Positions 15,667 to 24,890 of a stretch of DNA of 64,000 nt are shown here, piece by piece (the first letter of the stretch is position 1; each line of letters begins with the position of its first letter). Under the pieces are notes generated by a model that worked only from the letters and a program-made list of their open reading frames with translations, was not told the DNA's origin and did not search any database. The position numbers were made by a program, and so were the translations under genes. The stretch is taken from positions 1 through 64,000 of the forward strand of contig NZ_NWSQ01000021.1 in assembly GCF_002531725.1 (NCBI RefSeq), given 5' to 3'. This DNA is from Rhizobium sp. L43. GTDB lineage: Bacteria; Pseudomonadota; Alphaproteobacteria; Rhizobiales; Rhizobiaceae.

Positions 15667-17028
15667 TTATGCGCTGACACGCTCCGCCATGGCCGGATCG
15701 TAATAATTCTCGTGCAGGAAGCGGAGCGTGGCGATACCGTCGGCCGGACGGCCGAAGTGATAGCCCTGCCCCATACCGCAGCCGAGCGTGCGCAGCTTCA
15801 CCGCCTCGGCATAATCCTCGATGCCTTCCGCCACGACCTCAAGCTCCAGCCCGTCGCACATGGTCAGGATCGCCTTGATGATGTGTTCGGAGGCGCGGTC
15901 CGAATTGATGCGCGAGACGAAGGCGCGGTCGATCTTGATCTTGTCGAAGATGAAGTCGCGCAGGCGTCCCAGGCTCGACTGGCCGGTGCCGAAATCGTCG
16001 AGCGAGATGCGCACACCGGCGGCGCGCAAATCGGCGATGATGCGGTGGGCGGTATCGGCCGAACTCATCACCGCGGTCTCGGTGATCTCCAGCTCCAGGC
16101 GATGCGGATCGAAGCCGACGCGGCCGAGGATCGACAGGACGCTGCTGCTCGTGCCCGGATCCATCAGCTGGGCCGAGGAGAGATTGAACGACAGGAAGAG
16201 TTCGCGCGGCCAGGAAAGGGCGGCTTCGGCGGCTTTGCGCAGCAGCGCCTCCGACAGCGCATCGATGAAACCGCGCTCTTCGGCGAGCGGCACGAAGACG
16301 CCGGGCGAGACGAAGCCGAGATCCGGATCGTTCCAGCGGGCGAGCGCCTCGAAGCCGACGACCTGGTTGTTGGAGAGCGAAACGATCGGCTGGAAATGCA
16401 CGTCGATCGCATCGGAGATGATGGCGTTTCTGAGCGCCTGTTCCAGCTGCGTCGCCCGCTTCATCTCCTGGGCGATCTCTCTGCTGTAAACGGTGATCTG
16501 GCCGCGGCCGCGGCGTTTGGAGCGGTATAGCGCGGTTTCCGCGCTCTTCAGCAGTTCCTCGCAATCCTCGCCGGCGAAGGGGTAGATGGCAAAGCCGAGG
16601 GAGGCGGAGAGACGGACGTTGCGGTCGCCGAGATCATAGGGGGCCGACAACACCTCGCGGATCATCTGGCCGAATTTCTCGGCACTCGCCCGCTCAAAAA
16701 TCAACGGCAGCACGAAAGCGAATTCATCGCCATCATGGCGGGTGACCAGCGCGCCATCGGGAATGCAGGCCCGCAGGCGATGGGCGACCTGGCACAGGAT
16801 TTCATCGCCGGCTGCCGAGCCGAAGAGATCGTTGATCGGCTTGAAACTGTCGAGATTGGCGATACCGATGGTGAAGGGAGCCGGATCGCTGGCGCGCTCG
16901 GAGGAGATCTGCAAGACCTTGTCCCGCATGCGATTGCGGTTTCCCAATCCGGTCAGCGGATCGGTATAGGCCATCGCCTGAAGCTCATTCTGACCGACGG
17001 TCAAGAAAGCTATATCCGCCGATTTCAT
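15667..17028 (-). CDS. GGDEF-EAL protein (c-di-GMP turnover)
   Basis: 453-aa cytosolic protein with GGDEF (about 20-185) and EAL (about 200-445) domains and no sensory or membrane segment. The cyclase motif reads DGDEF (RHDGDEFAF) and no inhibitory RxxD is seen. The EAL domain keeps all key residues I can check: EAL, LELEITET, LDDFGTG, KIKIDRAFV, VVAEGIE and GQGY. So phosphodiesterase activity is likely, cyclase activity uncertain. The ATG at 17028 fits better than the upstream frame start. Its neighbour is a PAS-REC protein transcribed in the same direction. Confidence 0.9.
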   Translation of the reverse strand: MKSADIAFLTVGQNELQAMAYTDPLTGLGNRNRMRDKVLQISSERASDPAPFTIGIANLDSFKPINDLFGSAAGDEILCQVAHRLRACIPDGALVTRHDGDEFAFVLPLIFERASAEKFGQMIREVLSAPYDLGDRNVRLSASLGFAIYPFAGEDCEELLKSAETALYRSKRRGRGQITVYSREIAQEMKRATQLEQALRNAIISDAIDVHFQPIVSLSNNQVVGFEALARWNDPDLGFVSPGVFVPLAEERGFIDALSEALLRKAAEAALSWPRELFLSFNLSSAQLMDPGTSSSVLSILGRVGFDPHRLELEITETAVMSSADTAHRIIADLRAAGVRISLDDFGTGQSSLGRLRDFIFDKIKIDRAFVSRINSDRASEHIIKAILTMCDGLELEVVAEGIEDYAEAVKLRTLGCGMGQGYHFGRPADGIATLRFLHENYYDPAMAERVSA

Positions 17029-17158
17029 TATCCACCCGAGCTTTCCCGCGCCATGCAAAGAATGACCGGCATGTCTTAACAATTTGATAGTAAATCAGCG
17101 GCCATGGCCGCTTGAACCGCCCTAAATCTGGAGAGTTGACGGGGATTGCTCAGTTTTA

Positions 17159-17201
17159 TGCATGTCGCCCGGAACCGCGGCACACGTCCTGGCGACATGC
17201 A
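17159..17201. repeat. Palindromic repeat, TGCATGTCGCC...GGCGACATGCA family (copy 2)
   Basis: Perfect 11-nt arms at 17159-17169 and 17191-17201. The inner part shares CGGAACCGC and GCACAC with copy 1 (7894-7942). It ends at the stop codon of the next minus-strand gene (17202-17204). Confidence 0.7.
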
Positions 17202-18923
17202 TCAGCCTCGCGCCCGCAGGGCCTCACCCAATAGGTGCTTCTGAAATATCGCCTCGAGCATGTCAGGGCTGACGGGTTTCATGATGACGTCGTCCATGCC
17301 TGATTTGACGCATTCGGCGCGGTCGCGTTCGAAGGCCTGGGTCAGCACGCCGATGATCGGGGTGCGGTTTCCGCCGCCGGTTTCCTCCATCTGCCGGATG
17401 AGGCGGGCGGCCTCGAAGCCGTTGAAGCCCGGCAGGGAAATATCCATCAGCACGATCTGCGGTCGGTGCTCGGCCCAGAGGCGCACGACCTCGTCGCCGG
17501 TCGCCGCGATCATATGGCGATAACCGAGGCCTTCGAGGATCTGCGAAAAAACGATCTGATTGATATCATTGTCTTCGGCGACGAGAACCTGCAGGCCGAC
17601 CACATCGTCGGAAATGCTGATTTCCCAATCCGTATCCGCACCGGCAGCACTGCGGCTGTTGCGGTTGAAATGGCGGGCGATCTGGAAGGTGAGTTCGTTG
17701 GCGATCTGGAAACCGTCCATGACAAGCGACGGGATGCCGTATTGCTCGGCAAGCTCCAGGCAGCGCATGCCCATCTGATTGTCAATGATCAGGAGATCGA
17801 GCGAGATGCCGGAGGAGGTGGCGATTTCCAGGAAACGCTCCTCCTCGTCCTCGCCGCGGACCGAGCAGGATTCGAAACCGTATTTCGACAGCGTCCGCAA
17901 AGCGGCAGTCTCGGCGGCGAGGTCGGCCGTGACGACGAGGACCTTGCGGCCGGAGAAATTCTCCGGAACGATTGCTTCCATCGCCGCCGGTTCGCGGCGC
18001 TCGACGGCGCTCGGCACCGGCACATAGGCCCGGCGGTAGCTTTGATTGCTCGACGTGGTGATCGCCGAGGCCCGGCCGAACTCGTCGAGATCGGCGCCGT
18101 CGCGCGGCAGGTCCTGCATGGTCGAGACCAGGAAATAGCGGCCGGGCTTGCCGATGCGGTGCTTGCGGCTGACGATGTCGCGCTCGATGCCGTCGCGGGA
18201 GATCTGCCGCTGGCGGGAGACGGACATTTCGCCGGTCTCCAGCACATGACGGTCGCTCTCTTCGAAGCGCTTGGCGATCTCGTCCGAAAAGAGATCGCCG
18301 CTCTTGCGCCCGAGCACCTCGTCGGCAGTCGTCTGATATTTCTCGCAGAAGGCCAGGTTGACGGCGACATAGGTGAGGTTGCGGTCCTTGACGAACAGCG
18401 GGAACGGCAGATTGTCGAGAATGTCCTCGGTCAGCTGCACCCGCTCCAGATCCGAGCGCCATTGCTCTTCGCGCTTCTTGTCCTCTGATATGTCGGAAAT
18501 GATGGTGACGCCGTAACCGCCCGGCAGCCTGCGCTTGACGAAGCGGACCCAGCTGTCGGCACCATGGCGCTCGACCGATTCAAAGCGCTCGCGCCAATGC
18601 GAGGCGATTTTCTGCGACAGCCAGTCCTCGCGGCTGAGCGAGCCGCCCTGCTTGGCAGCATATTGCTGGCGAATGCCGGTGTCGTACATCGCGCCGAGGA
18701 AATCGCGAAGCCGGGTGCCGGGCTTCAGCATCTCGGATGGCAGCGGGAAGAATTCCAGCGTCTGGCGGCTGGCGAAGATCAGATGATCGTTCTTGTCATA
18801 GATGATGAAAGCTGCGGAAAGGCTGTCGCACACCACATCGAAAAGCGCCGTCTGCAGATCGGTCGCGGCGGGAGTCCCATCGATTTCTGATGATGTGTCC
18901 GCCTTTTCGAAGCCGGCACTCAT
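17202..18923 (-). CDS. PAS-PAS-REC-REC protein without a kinase domain
   Basis: 573-aa protein. Two PAS-like domains (about 25-160 and 178-285) are followed by a degenerate receiver-like domain (about 330-440: VLVVTADLAAETAALR, with the Asp in LLIIDNQM but no acidic pair or Lys) and an intact C-terminal receiver (about 455-565: VLVAEDNDINQ, IVLMDISLPGFNGFEA, final Lys in VIMKPVS). No HisKA/HATPase domain lies between, unlike ordinary hybrid histidine kinases. The start at 18923 (MSAGFEK) is preferred over the longer frame. The output partner is unknown; the adjacent GGDEF-EAL protein is a candidate by position. Confidence 0.82.
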   Translation of the reverse strand: MSAGFEKADTSSEIDGTPAATDLQTALFDVVCDSLSAAFIIYDKNDHLIFASRQTLEFFPLPSEMLKPGTRLRDFLGAMYDTGIRQQYAAKQGGSLSREDWLSQKIASHWRERFESVERHGADSWVRFVKRRLPGGYGVTIISDISEDKKREEQWRSDLERVQLTEDILDNLPFPLFVKDRNLTYVAVNLAFCEKYQTTADEVLGRKSGDLFSDEIAKRFEESDRHVLETGEMSVSRQRQISRDGIERDIVSRKHRIGKPGRYFLVSTMQDLPRDGADLDEFGRASAITTSSNQSYRRAYVPVPSAVERREPAAMEAIVPENFSGRKVLVVTADLAAETAALRTLSKYGFESCSVRGEDEEERFLEIATSSGISLDLLIIDNQMGMRCLELAEQYGIPSLVMDGFQIANELTFQIARHFNRNSRSAAGADTDWEISISDDVVGLQVLVAEDNDINQIVFSQILEGLGYRHMIAATGDEVVRLWAEHRPQIVLMDISLPGFNGFEAARLIRQMEETGGGNRTPIIGVLTQAFERDRAECVKSGMDDVIMKPVSPDMLEAIFQKHLLGEALRARG

Positions 18924-19107
18924 GCTATTGCGTCCCACATCTGTTCGATTTCGCAGCTTCCGGAGGTATATGAATAGAAATGCCATTTTTATGTTAAAAC
19001 CGGCTTAACATTACCTATTCCCAAATTTGGGGGGAGCCCTGGATCACGCTTTGGGAAAGCCTATCGAAACCCCTTCCCTCCGGCCCGCGAATCCTCGAAA
19101 ATAGCCC

Positions 19108-20910
19108 ATGGCCATCAGACAGCTTTCCGAAACGCTCATCAACCAGATCGCCGCCGGCGAAGTCATCGAACGGCCGGCGAGCGCCGCCAAGGAACTGATC
19201 GAAAACGCGCTCGACGCGGGCGCGACGCGCATCGAGATCGCCACATCAGGCGGCGGCAAGGCGCTGCTGCGCGTCAGCGACAACGGCTCGGGCATGGATG
19301 CCGCCGATCTGGAACTGGCGGTCAGGCGCCACTGCACCTCGAAATTGTCGGATACGCTAGAGGATATTCGCACGCTCGGCTTCCGCGGCGAGGCGCTGCC
19401 CTCGATCGGCTCGGTCGCCAGGCTCAGCATCGCCAGCCGCAGGCGCGACAGCGCCGGCGGTCACGAGATCGCCGTGATCGCCGGCAAGATCGCCCATATC
19501 AGGCCCGCCGCCGCCAATCCCGGCACGATCGTCGAAGTGCGCGACCTGTTCTTCGCCACGCCCGCCCGGCTCAAATTCCTGAAGACGGAGAAGGCCGAGG
19601 CCGGCGCCATCACCGAAATCGTCAAGCGCATGGCGATCGCCTTTCCCGCCGTGCGCTTCGTGCTGTCGGGCTCGGACCGCACGACGCTGGAATTTGCCGC
19701 CACCGGCGACGATCACTTAGCGCGCATGGCGCAGGTGCTCGGCAAGGAATTCCGCGACAATGCCATTGCGCTCGACGCCGTGCGCGAGGAGATCTCGCTC
19801 ACCGGCTTTGCCGGCGTGCCGACCTTCAATCGCGGCAACGCCGCCCATCAATATGCCTTCGTCAACGGCCGGCCGGTGCAGGACAAGCTGATCCTCTCGG
19901 CCATCCGCGGCGCCTATGCCGAGACGATCCCATCAGGACGCCATCCGGTGGCGGTGCTGTCGATCACGCTCGATCCCGCGCTCGTCGACGTCAACGTCCA
20001 TCCGGCCAAATCCGACGTGCGGTTCCGCGACCCCGGCCTGGTGCGCGGCCTGATCGTCGGCGCCGTCCGCGAGGCCCTGGCGCGCGACGGCAGCCGGGCG
20101 GCAACGACGGGGGCAAGCGACATGCTGCGCTCCTTCCGCCCTGGTTTCCAACCTTATACGCAGCGGCCGCAGACGCCATGGTCGGCCGAGACCTCGCCGT
20201 CGCGGCCCTACCAGCCGGCAACCGGGTTCAGTGAACGGCCACAGGCCTCCTTCGACGGACTGTCGATACCAACGGCGCGGGCCGAGCCGCAGTTTTCGCC
20301 GCAGCCGGCCGCAGCCGACACGACCGCGCGCTATCCGCTCGGCGCGGCACGGGCACAGATCCACGCAAATTATATCGTCGCCCAGACCGAGGACGGGCTT
20401 GTCATCGTCGACCAGCATGCCGCGCATGAGCGGCTGGTGTTCGAGGCGATGCGCAAAGCGCTGCATTCGAAGCGGCTCGCCTCGCAGGTGCTGCTGATCC
20501 CCGAGATCATCGACATTCCGGAGGAGGATTGCGACCGGCTGATGCAGCATGCGGCCGAACTTTCCGAACTCGGCCTTTCGATCGAGCGTTTCGGCCCCGG
20601 GGCGATCGCCGTGCGCGAGACGCCGGCCATGCTCGGCGAGGTCGACGCGCATGGCCTGATCCGCCAGCTTGCCGACGAGATTGCCGAATGGGACACGGCG
20701 TCGGGCCTATCGGCAAAGCTCGAATATGTGGCGGCGACCATGGCCTGCCACGGATCGGTGCGCTCCGGACGGCGGCTGCGGCCGGAGGAAATGAACGCGC
20801 TGCTCAGGGAAATGGAAGTGACGCCCGGCTCCGGCCAGTGCAATCACGGCCGGCCGACCTATATCGAATTGAAGCTCAGCGATATCGAGCGGCTTTTCGG
20901 CAGAAGCTAA
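19108..20910 (+). CDS. mutL: DNA mismatch repair protein MutL
   Basis: 600-aa MutL. N-terminal GHKL ATPase motifs are intact: LINQIAAGEVIERP, ELIENALDAGA (Asn for Mg2+) and GFRGEALPSIGSV. A Pro/Ser-rich linker (about 340-410) leads to the C-terminal dimerisation/endonuclease domain, which carries the DQHA(X)2E(X)4E motif (VDQHAAHERLVFE, about 432-444), ACHGSVRSG and CNHGRPT. So it is of the endonuclease-active type, as expected in bacteria without MutH. Confidence 0.97.
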   Translation: MAIRQLSETLINQIAAGEVIERPASAAKELIENALDAGATRIEIATSGGGKALLRVSDNGSGMDAADLELAVRRHCTSKLSDTLEDIRTLGFRGEALPSIGSVARLSIASRRRDSAGGHEIAVIAGKIAHIRPAAANPGTIVEVRDLFFATPARLKFLKTEKAEAGAITEIVKRMAIAFPAVRFVLSGSDRTTLEFAATGDDHLARMAQVLGKEFRDNAIALDAVREEISLTGFAGVPTFNRGNAAHQYAFVNGRPVQDKLILSAIRGAYAETIPSGRHPVAVLSITLDPALVDVNVHPAKSDVRFRDPGLVRGLIVGAVREALARDGSRAATTGASDMLRSFRPGFQPYTQRPQTPWSAETSPSRPYQPATGFSERPQASFDGLSIPTARAEPQFSPQPAAADTTARYPLGAARAQIHANYIVAQTEDGLVIVDQHAAHERLVFEAMRKALHSKRLASQVLLIPEIIDIPEEDCDRLMQHAAELSELGLSIERFGPGAIAVRETPAMLGEVDAHGLIRQLADEIAEWDTASGLSAKLEYVAATMACHGSVRSGRRLRPEEMNALLREMEVTPGSGQCNHGRPTYIELKLSDIERLFGRS

Positions 20911-20977
20911 AAAAGCTGGAAAAGCAGCCCTTTCGAGAGTATGGCAAAGGGATGACAGACTGCAGGGAACGGAGCGC

Positions 20978-21208
20978 ATGAATTTGTTCGAAGGCCATGG
21001 AAACCGCGAAGCGAAGATCCGGTATCTCGATGGCGATTTCCAGATTCTCTCGCCGGGCTCCTATGTCGTCTGCGCGATGACCGGCAAACAGATCCCGCTC
21101 GACGAGCTGCGCTATTGGAGCGTCGCCCGCCAAGAACCCTATGCCGACGTGATCTCGGCGATCGAAGCCGACAAACGCGCCGGCGTGCTGCCGAACCAGC
21201 GGCGCTAG
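20978..21208 (+). CDS. DUF2093 domain protein
   Basis: 76-aa protein of the DUF2093 family, found mainly in alphaproteobacteria, often after mutL. Recognised by IRYLDGDFQILSPGSYVVCA, then TGKQIPLDELRYWSVARQEP and PYAD. No function is known. Start preceded by GGAG; its stop overlaps the end of the facing lpxK gene by 4 nt (21205-21208). Confidence 0.88.
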   Translation: MNLFEGHGNREAKIRYLDGDFQILSPGSYVVCAMTGKQIPLDELRYWSVARQEPYADVISAIEADKRAGVLPNQRR

Positions 21209-22248
21209 GTCGTAGCCTTCATTTCCCGCAAACGCCGCTCGCGACAGGCGGCGATCGCCCGGTCGATGATCAGGCTGGGTGCGCGGTGGTCCTCGAACAC
21301 CATGTCGACCTCGATCACCCGGCTCTTTTCGGCGAGTTGCGCCGCCTTGCCGGGATGGCCGGAGAGGCGGACGAAATCCTTGGACGTCGTGACGATCAGC
21401 AGGCTCTGACTCTCGGCGGTGGTCAGGATGTCGTCGATCTCCTCCTCGGTCAGATGCTCGTGGTCGCCGAAGCTCTTGGCGACCACGATTTCGGCGCCGC
21501 GCGATTCCACGGTGCGGAAGAATTTGGCGGGATCGGCGATGCCGGCGAAGGCGAGCACCTTCACGCCGGCCAGCGTGTTGTCGCCGCGCACTTTCAGCGA
21601 TGCGGTGAAATAGGGTTTTGCGGCGCGCGCCGCCATGCGGACGATCCTGTCGGCGGCATTGCCGCCGCCGACCTTCAAGAGCGCCGTCGCATGACGCAGC
21701 TGCTGGCGGATCGGCGCCCGCACCGGGCCTCCCGGCACGATATGGCCGTTGCCGAGGCCGCGGGTCGCGTCGATGACGAGCAGGGCATAATCGATCGCCA
21801 GCCGGGCGCTCTGGAAACCGTCATCCATGATGATGAGATCGGCGCCCTCCGCCACCAGGCGCGCGGCACCCTCGACGCGCCTGCGGGAAATCACCGTAAG
21901 CGCCTCCTGGGCAAGCAGCAACGGCTCGTCGCCGACGGCGACCGCGCGGTGATGATCGGGATCGACCACCGTCGTCACATCGAGCGAGCCGCCGTACCCC
22001 CTGCTGAGAAAACCGGGCTTCAGCCCCTTGGCCTTGGCGGCACGGGCAATGGTTAGCACCGTCGGCGTCTTGCCGGCGCCGCCGACGGTGAAATTGCCGA
22101 CGCAGATGACCGGAATGGGAACGGAGGCGCGGCGCGCATGCGCCATGCGGTGGCCGGCGATACGGCCGTAGAGAAAGGAAAGCGGCAGCAGCAGCCAAGC
22201 CCGCCAATCGGCTTTCCTCCACCAGAACGGCGGCGCCTCGGATATCAT
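21205..22248 (-). CDS. lpxK: Tetraacyldisaccharide 4'-kinase
   Basis: Lipid A pathway kinase (347 aa) that adds the 4'-phosphate. N-terminal membrane-associated segment (about 12-33) and P-loop GNFTVGGAGKTP (about 53-64), plus DDGFQ (about 138-142) with the conserved Asp pair. Start at 22248 (MISEAPPFWW) as in homologues. It lies in an envelope cluster after waaA and a HAD gene. In many Rhizobium strains the 4'-phosphate is later removed, but LpxK is still needed as an intermediate step. Confidence 0.94.
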   Translation of the reverse strand: MISEAPPFWWRKADWRAWLLLPLSFLYGRIAGHRMAHARRASVPIPVICVGNFTVGGAGKTPTVLTIARAAKAKGLKPGFLSRGYGGSLDVTTVVDPDHHRAVAVGDEPLLLAQEALTVISRRRVEGAARLVAEGADLIIMDDGFQSARLAIDYALLVIDATRGLGNGHIVPGGPVRAPIRQQLRHATALLKVGGGNAADRIVRMAARAAKPYFTASLKVRGDNTLAGVKVLAFAGIADPAKFFRTVESRGAEIVVAKSFGDHEHLTEEEIDDILTTAESQSLLIVTTSKDFVRLSGHPGKAAQLAEKSRVIEVDMVFEDHRAPSLIIDRAIAACRERRLREMKATT

Positions 22249-22325
22249 CTTGCCGTCCCGCTCCCCTGCCCCTCGACCGGCCGGATTGAGAAGCCAAAAT
22301 CGATGAAAATGCAAGCCCTTACTGA

Positions 22326-23048
22326 TCAGGCCGGCTGCAGATCCGGCAGCAGCGCCTCGATGGCTGTGATGTCGTCGAGCACGTGATCGGCCGCAGAGGC
22401 CAGCGATTCCCGCGAACCGGTGCCGGTCAGCACGGCGATCCTTAAGCCCGTCCCAGCATTCAGGCCCATGTGCAGATCGTGATTGTTGTCGCCGACCATG
22501 GCGACTTCCTCAGGCGAAAGACCGGTTGCGGCACAGAAGCCGAGCACCATGCCCGGCTCCGGCTTGACGCCGAAACCGCTGTCGTAGCCGGCGATGTAAT
22601 CGACATAGCGGGCAAAACCGAAGCGTTCCGCCGTCTGGCGGATCGAGCGTTCATTGTCGCTGGAGGCGACGCCGAGCTTGAAGCCGCGCTGATGCAGCCT
22701 TGCGAAGAAGCCGGCGAGATCGGTCACCGGCACGGAAAATTCGGCAGCGCTGGAAAAGAGTTCGTCGAGGCGCACCGTCAGCTCACCCACATCGACCATC
22801 GAGCCCGCGGCAACCAGGCCCTCGGCGATCTGGCGGGTATTGCCGGCGGCAAGCAGGCTGTCGGGAACGATATGGCCGGTCACCGGATCCATGCCGCAGG
22901 CGGCAAGCAGCCGGTCGGCGAGAAGCGGATCGTCTTCAGCGGCGATGCGGGCCAACTCCCGGTTGACCGGCAGCCAACTCTCGTCATAGTCGAGCAGCGT
23001 GCCGTCCTTGTCGAAGAGAATGCCTTTGATAAGGGGAGCTGCCGACAT
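22326..23048 (-). CDS. HAD-family hydrolase (phosphoglycolate phosphatase-like)
   Basis: 240-aa haloacid-dehalogenase phosphatase with a C1-type cap: motif I FDKDGTLLDYD (about 12-22), motif II Ser in GVASSDNERS (about 128), Lys region and motif III GDNNHDLHMG (about 190-199). Inserted between waaA (9-nt gap) and lpxK (77-nt gap). Its substrate is unknown; by family it could be a phosphoglycolate-type phosphatase. Whether it is tied to Kdo/lipid A synthesis is only suggested by position. Confidence 0.87.
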   Translation of the reverse strand: MSAAPLIKGILFDKDGTLLDYDESWLPVNRELARIAAEDDPLLADRLLAACGMDPVTGHIVPDSLLAAGNTRQIAEGLVAAGSMVDVGELTVRLDELFSSAAEFSVPVTDLAGFFARLHQRGFKLGVASSDNERSIRQTAERFGFARYVDYIAGYDSGFGVKPEPGMVLGFCAATGLSPEEVAMVGDNNHDLHMGLNAGTGLRIAVLTGTGSRESLASAADHVLDDITAIEALLPDLQPA

Positions 23049-23057
23049 GATATATCC

Positions 23058-24377
23058 TCAGACCTGGGCCACGGCCTTGGGCAGCAGCCGCGCCTTCACC
23101 GTCAGCGGATTGATATAGGGTTCCAGCCCCTTCACGGTCGCGGTCAGCGCGCCACGCATCTCGTGCACGGCGGTGATGCCGGCCTCGATCATGTTGCGGC
23201 GGGCTTCGTCATTGATCAGCAGGTAATGCACGCCCTTGGCCAGCATTTCGGTATCGCGCACCATGCGGGCGCTGCCGCTGCGGGCCAGCTTCTGATAGGC
23301 ATCGCGGAAATTCTGCACATGGCCACCCGAGAGGACGGCGCAGCCGAGCATGGCGGGCTCCAGCGGGTTCTGACCGCCTTCGGCAAAGAGCGAGCGGCCG
23401 ACGAAAGCGATTTCCGTCAGTCTGAGATAGAGGCCCATTTCCCCGATCGTATCGCCGAGGAAAATATCGACATCGGCCGACAAGACATCGTCACGGGTGC
23501 GGCGGGCGACCTTCAGCCCCTGCTTGACCAGCGCCGCCTCGATCTCGTCGCAGCGCTCGGGGTGACGCGGCACGATGATCGTCAATTGACGATCGCGCTC
23601 CCGCAGCGCCCGATGGACGATGGCGGCGGCATTCTCCTCGCCGTCGAAGGTCGAGATCGCCGCCCAGGTCTTGCGCTCGCCGATCTGCTTCTTGTAGCGG
23701 GCAAGCACAGCGCTGTCATAGGGCGGTGCGTCGGTATCGACCTTCAGATTGCCTGAGGTGATGACGGGGACGGCGCCGAGATCGCGGAAACGCTCGGCAT
23801 CCATATCCGACTGGGCGATGACGAGGGCGAGATTCTCGAACAAGGCTTCGGCGATCGCCGGACGACGGCGCCAGCGGGCAAAGGAACGGTCCGACATGCG
23901 GGCATTGATCAGGATCTGCGGAATGCGGCGGCGGCCGAGTTCCAGCACGGTTGCCGGCCAGATCTCGGATTCGGCGATGATGGCGCAATCGGGCTGCCAA
24001 TAATCAAGGAAGCGGCTGACGGAGGGCTTCAGATCGAGCGGCACATATTGATGGATCGCTTCCTGGCCGAGGCGCTCGGCGGCGAGTCTCGCGGAGGTGA
24101 TGGTGCCGGTCGTCAGGATGACATGGATGTCGCGGCGGCGGATTTCGCGGATCAGCGGGATGACGGCATTGGTTTCACCCACACTTGCGGCATGGAACCA
24201 GACGAGCGGGCCTTGCGGCCGGTTGGCGCTCGGATAACCGAAGCGTTCCAGGCGGCGCGCCCGGTCTTCCTTGCCCTTGGCCGTGCGGTAGGTGATATAG
24301 AGGCCGACAACAGGAGAGGCCACGGTTCCCGCCAGACGGTATGCGCTCAGACCGAACCGAGCCATCCGGGAGCTCAT
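23058..24377 (-). CDS. waaA: 3-deoxy-D-manno-octulosonic acid (Kdo) transferase
   Basis: Glycosyltransferase (439 aa) that adds Kdo to lipid IVA. An N-terminal membrane segment (about 8-28) and the Glycos_transf_N domain with VWFHAASVGETNAVIPLI (catalytic Glu, about 55-72) are seen, and a GT-B C-terminal half with IIVPRHPERCDE and VGRSLFAEGGQNPLEPAMLG (about 355-374). It follows DUF4170 and precedes the HAD and lpxK genes on the same strand. Confidence 0.95.
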   Translation of the reverse strand: MSSRMARFGLSAYRLAGTVASPVVGLYITYRTAKGKEDRARRLERFGYPSANRPQGPLVWFHAASVGETNAVIPLIREIRRRDIHVILTTGTITSARLAAERLGQEAIHQYVPLDLKPSVSRFLDYWQPDCAIIAESEIWPATVLELGRRRIPQILINARMSDRSFARWRRRPAIAEALFENLALVIAQSDMDAERFRDLGAVPVITSGNLKVDTDAPPYDSAVLARYKKQIGERKTWAAISTFDGEENAAAIVHRALRERDRQLTIIVPRHPERCDEIEAALVKQGLKVARRTRDDVLSADVDIFLGDTIGEMGLYLRLTEIAFVGRSLFAEGGQNPLEPAMLGCAVLSGGHVQNFRDAYQKLARSGSARMVRDTEMLAKGVHYLLINDEARRNMIEAGITAVHEMRGALTATVKGLEPYINPLTVKARLLPKAVAQV

Positions 24378-24570
24378 TGCGCCAGCCTCCGATCCAAGAT
24401 CGACATCAAACCCATTCCCTCATTATCGTTGCGGCCGCAATGACCGATCAATTTGTTCAGAATGCGTCAGACAATCCGGAACGACGGGCGCCCGATGCGG
24501 GAAAGCCCTGCGCGCCGAGCGGTCGCCGGCGGCACTTGCGGATGGCCTTGGCCGAGGTCGCTAGCCGAGG

Positions 24571-24819
24571 TCAGTTGCCTCCGGCCTTTTGCTGCGGATC
24601 GAGCAAACGATGCATGTGGACGATGAAGTAGCGCATATGCGCATTGTCGACCGTCTGCTGCGCCTTCGACTTCCAGGCCGTCAGCGCCGTGGCATAATCC
24701 GGGAAAATGCCGACGATATCGAGACCGCTCAGATCACGGAACTGGACGTCATCGAGGCTTTCCAGTTCGCCGCCAAAAACGAGATGCAAAAGCTGCTTCT
24801 TGTCACCGGATTCAGTCAT
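24571..24819 (-). CDS. DUF4170 domain protein
   Basis: 82-aa cytosolic protein of the DUF4170 family, seen next to waaA/lpxK in rhizobia. Ends in the conserved YFIVHMHRLLDP segment; no catalytic motif known. It lies 193 nt upstream of waaA and 71 nt after the cysQ-like gene. The gap to waaA holds no other ORF I support. Confidence 0.88.
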   Translation of the reverse strand: MTESGDKKQLLHLVFGGELESLDDVQFRDLSGLDIVGIFPDYATALTAWKSKAQQTVDNAHMRYFIVHMHRLLDPQQKAGGN

Positions 24820-24890
24820 TTTTTGTTCTCTTTCTGCCTATTCTCCTCCGCCAACCCATCTGCGGGATTTTGACGGAAACGTCAACTGTC

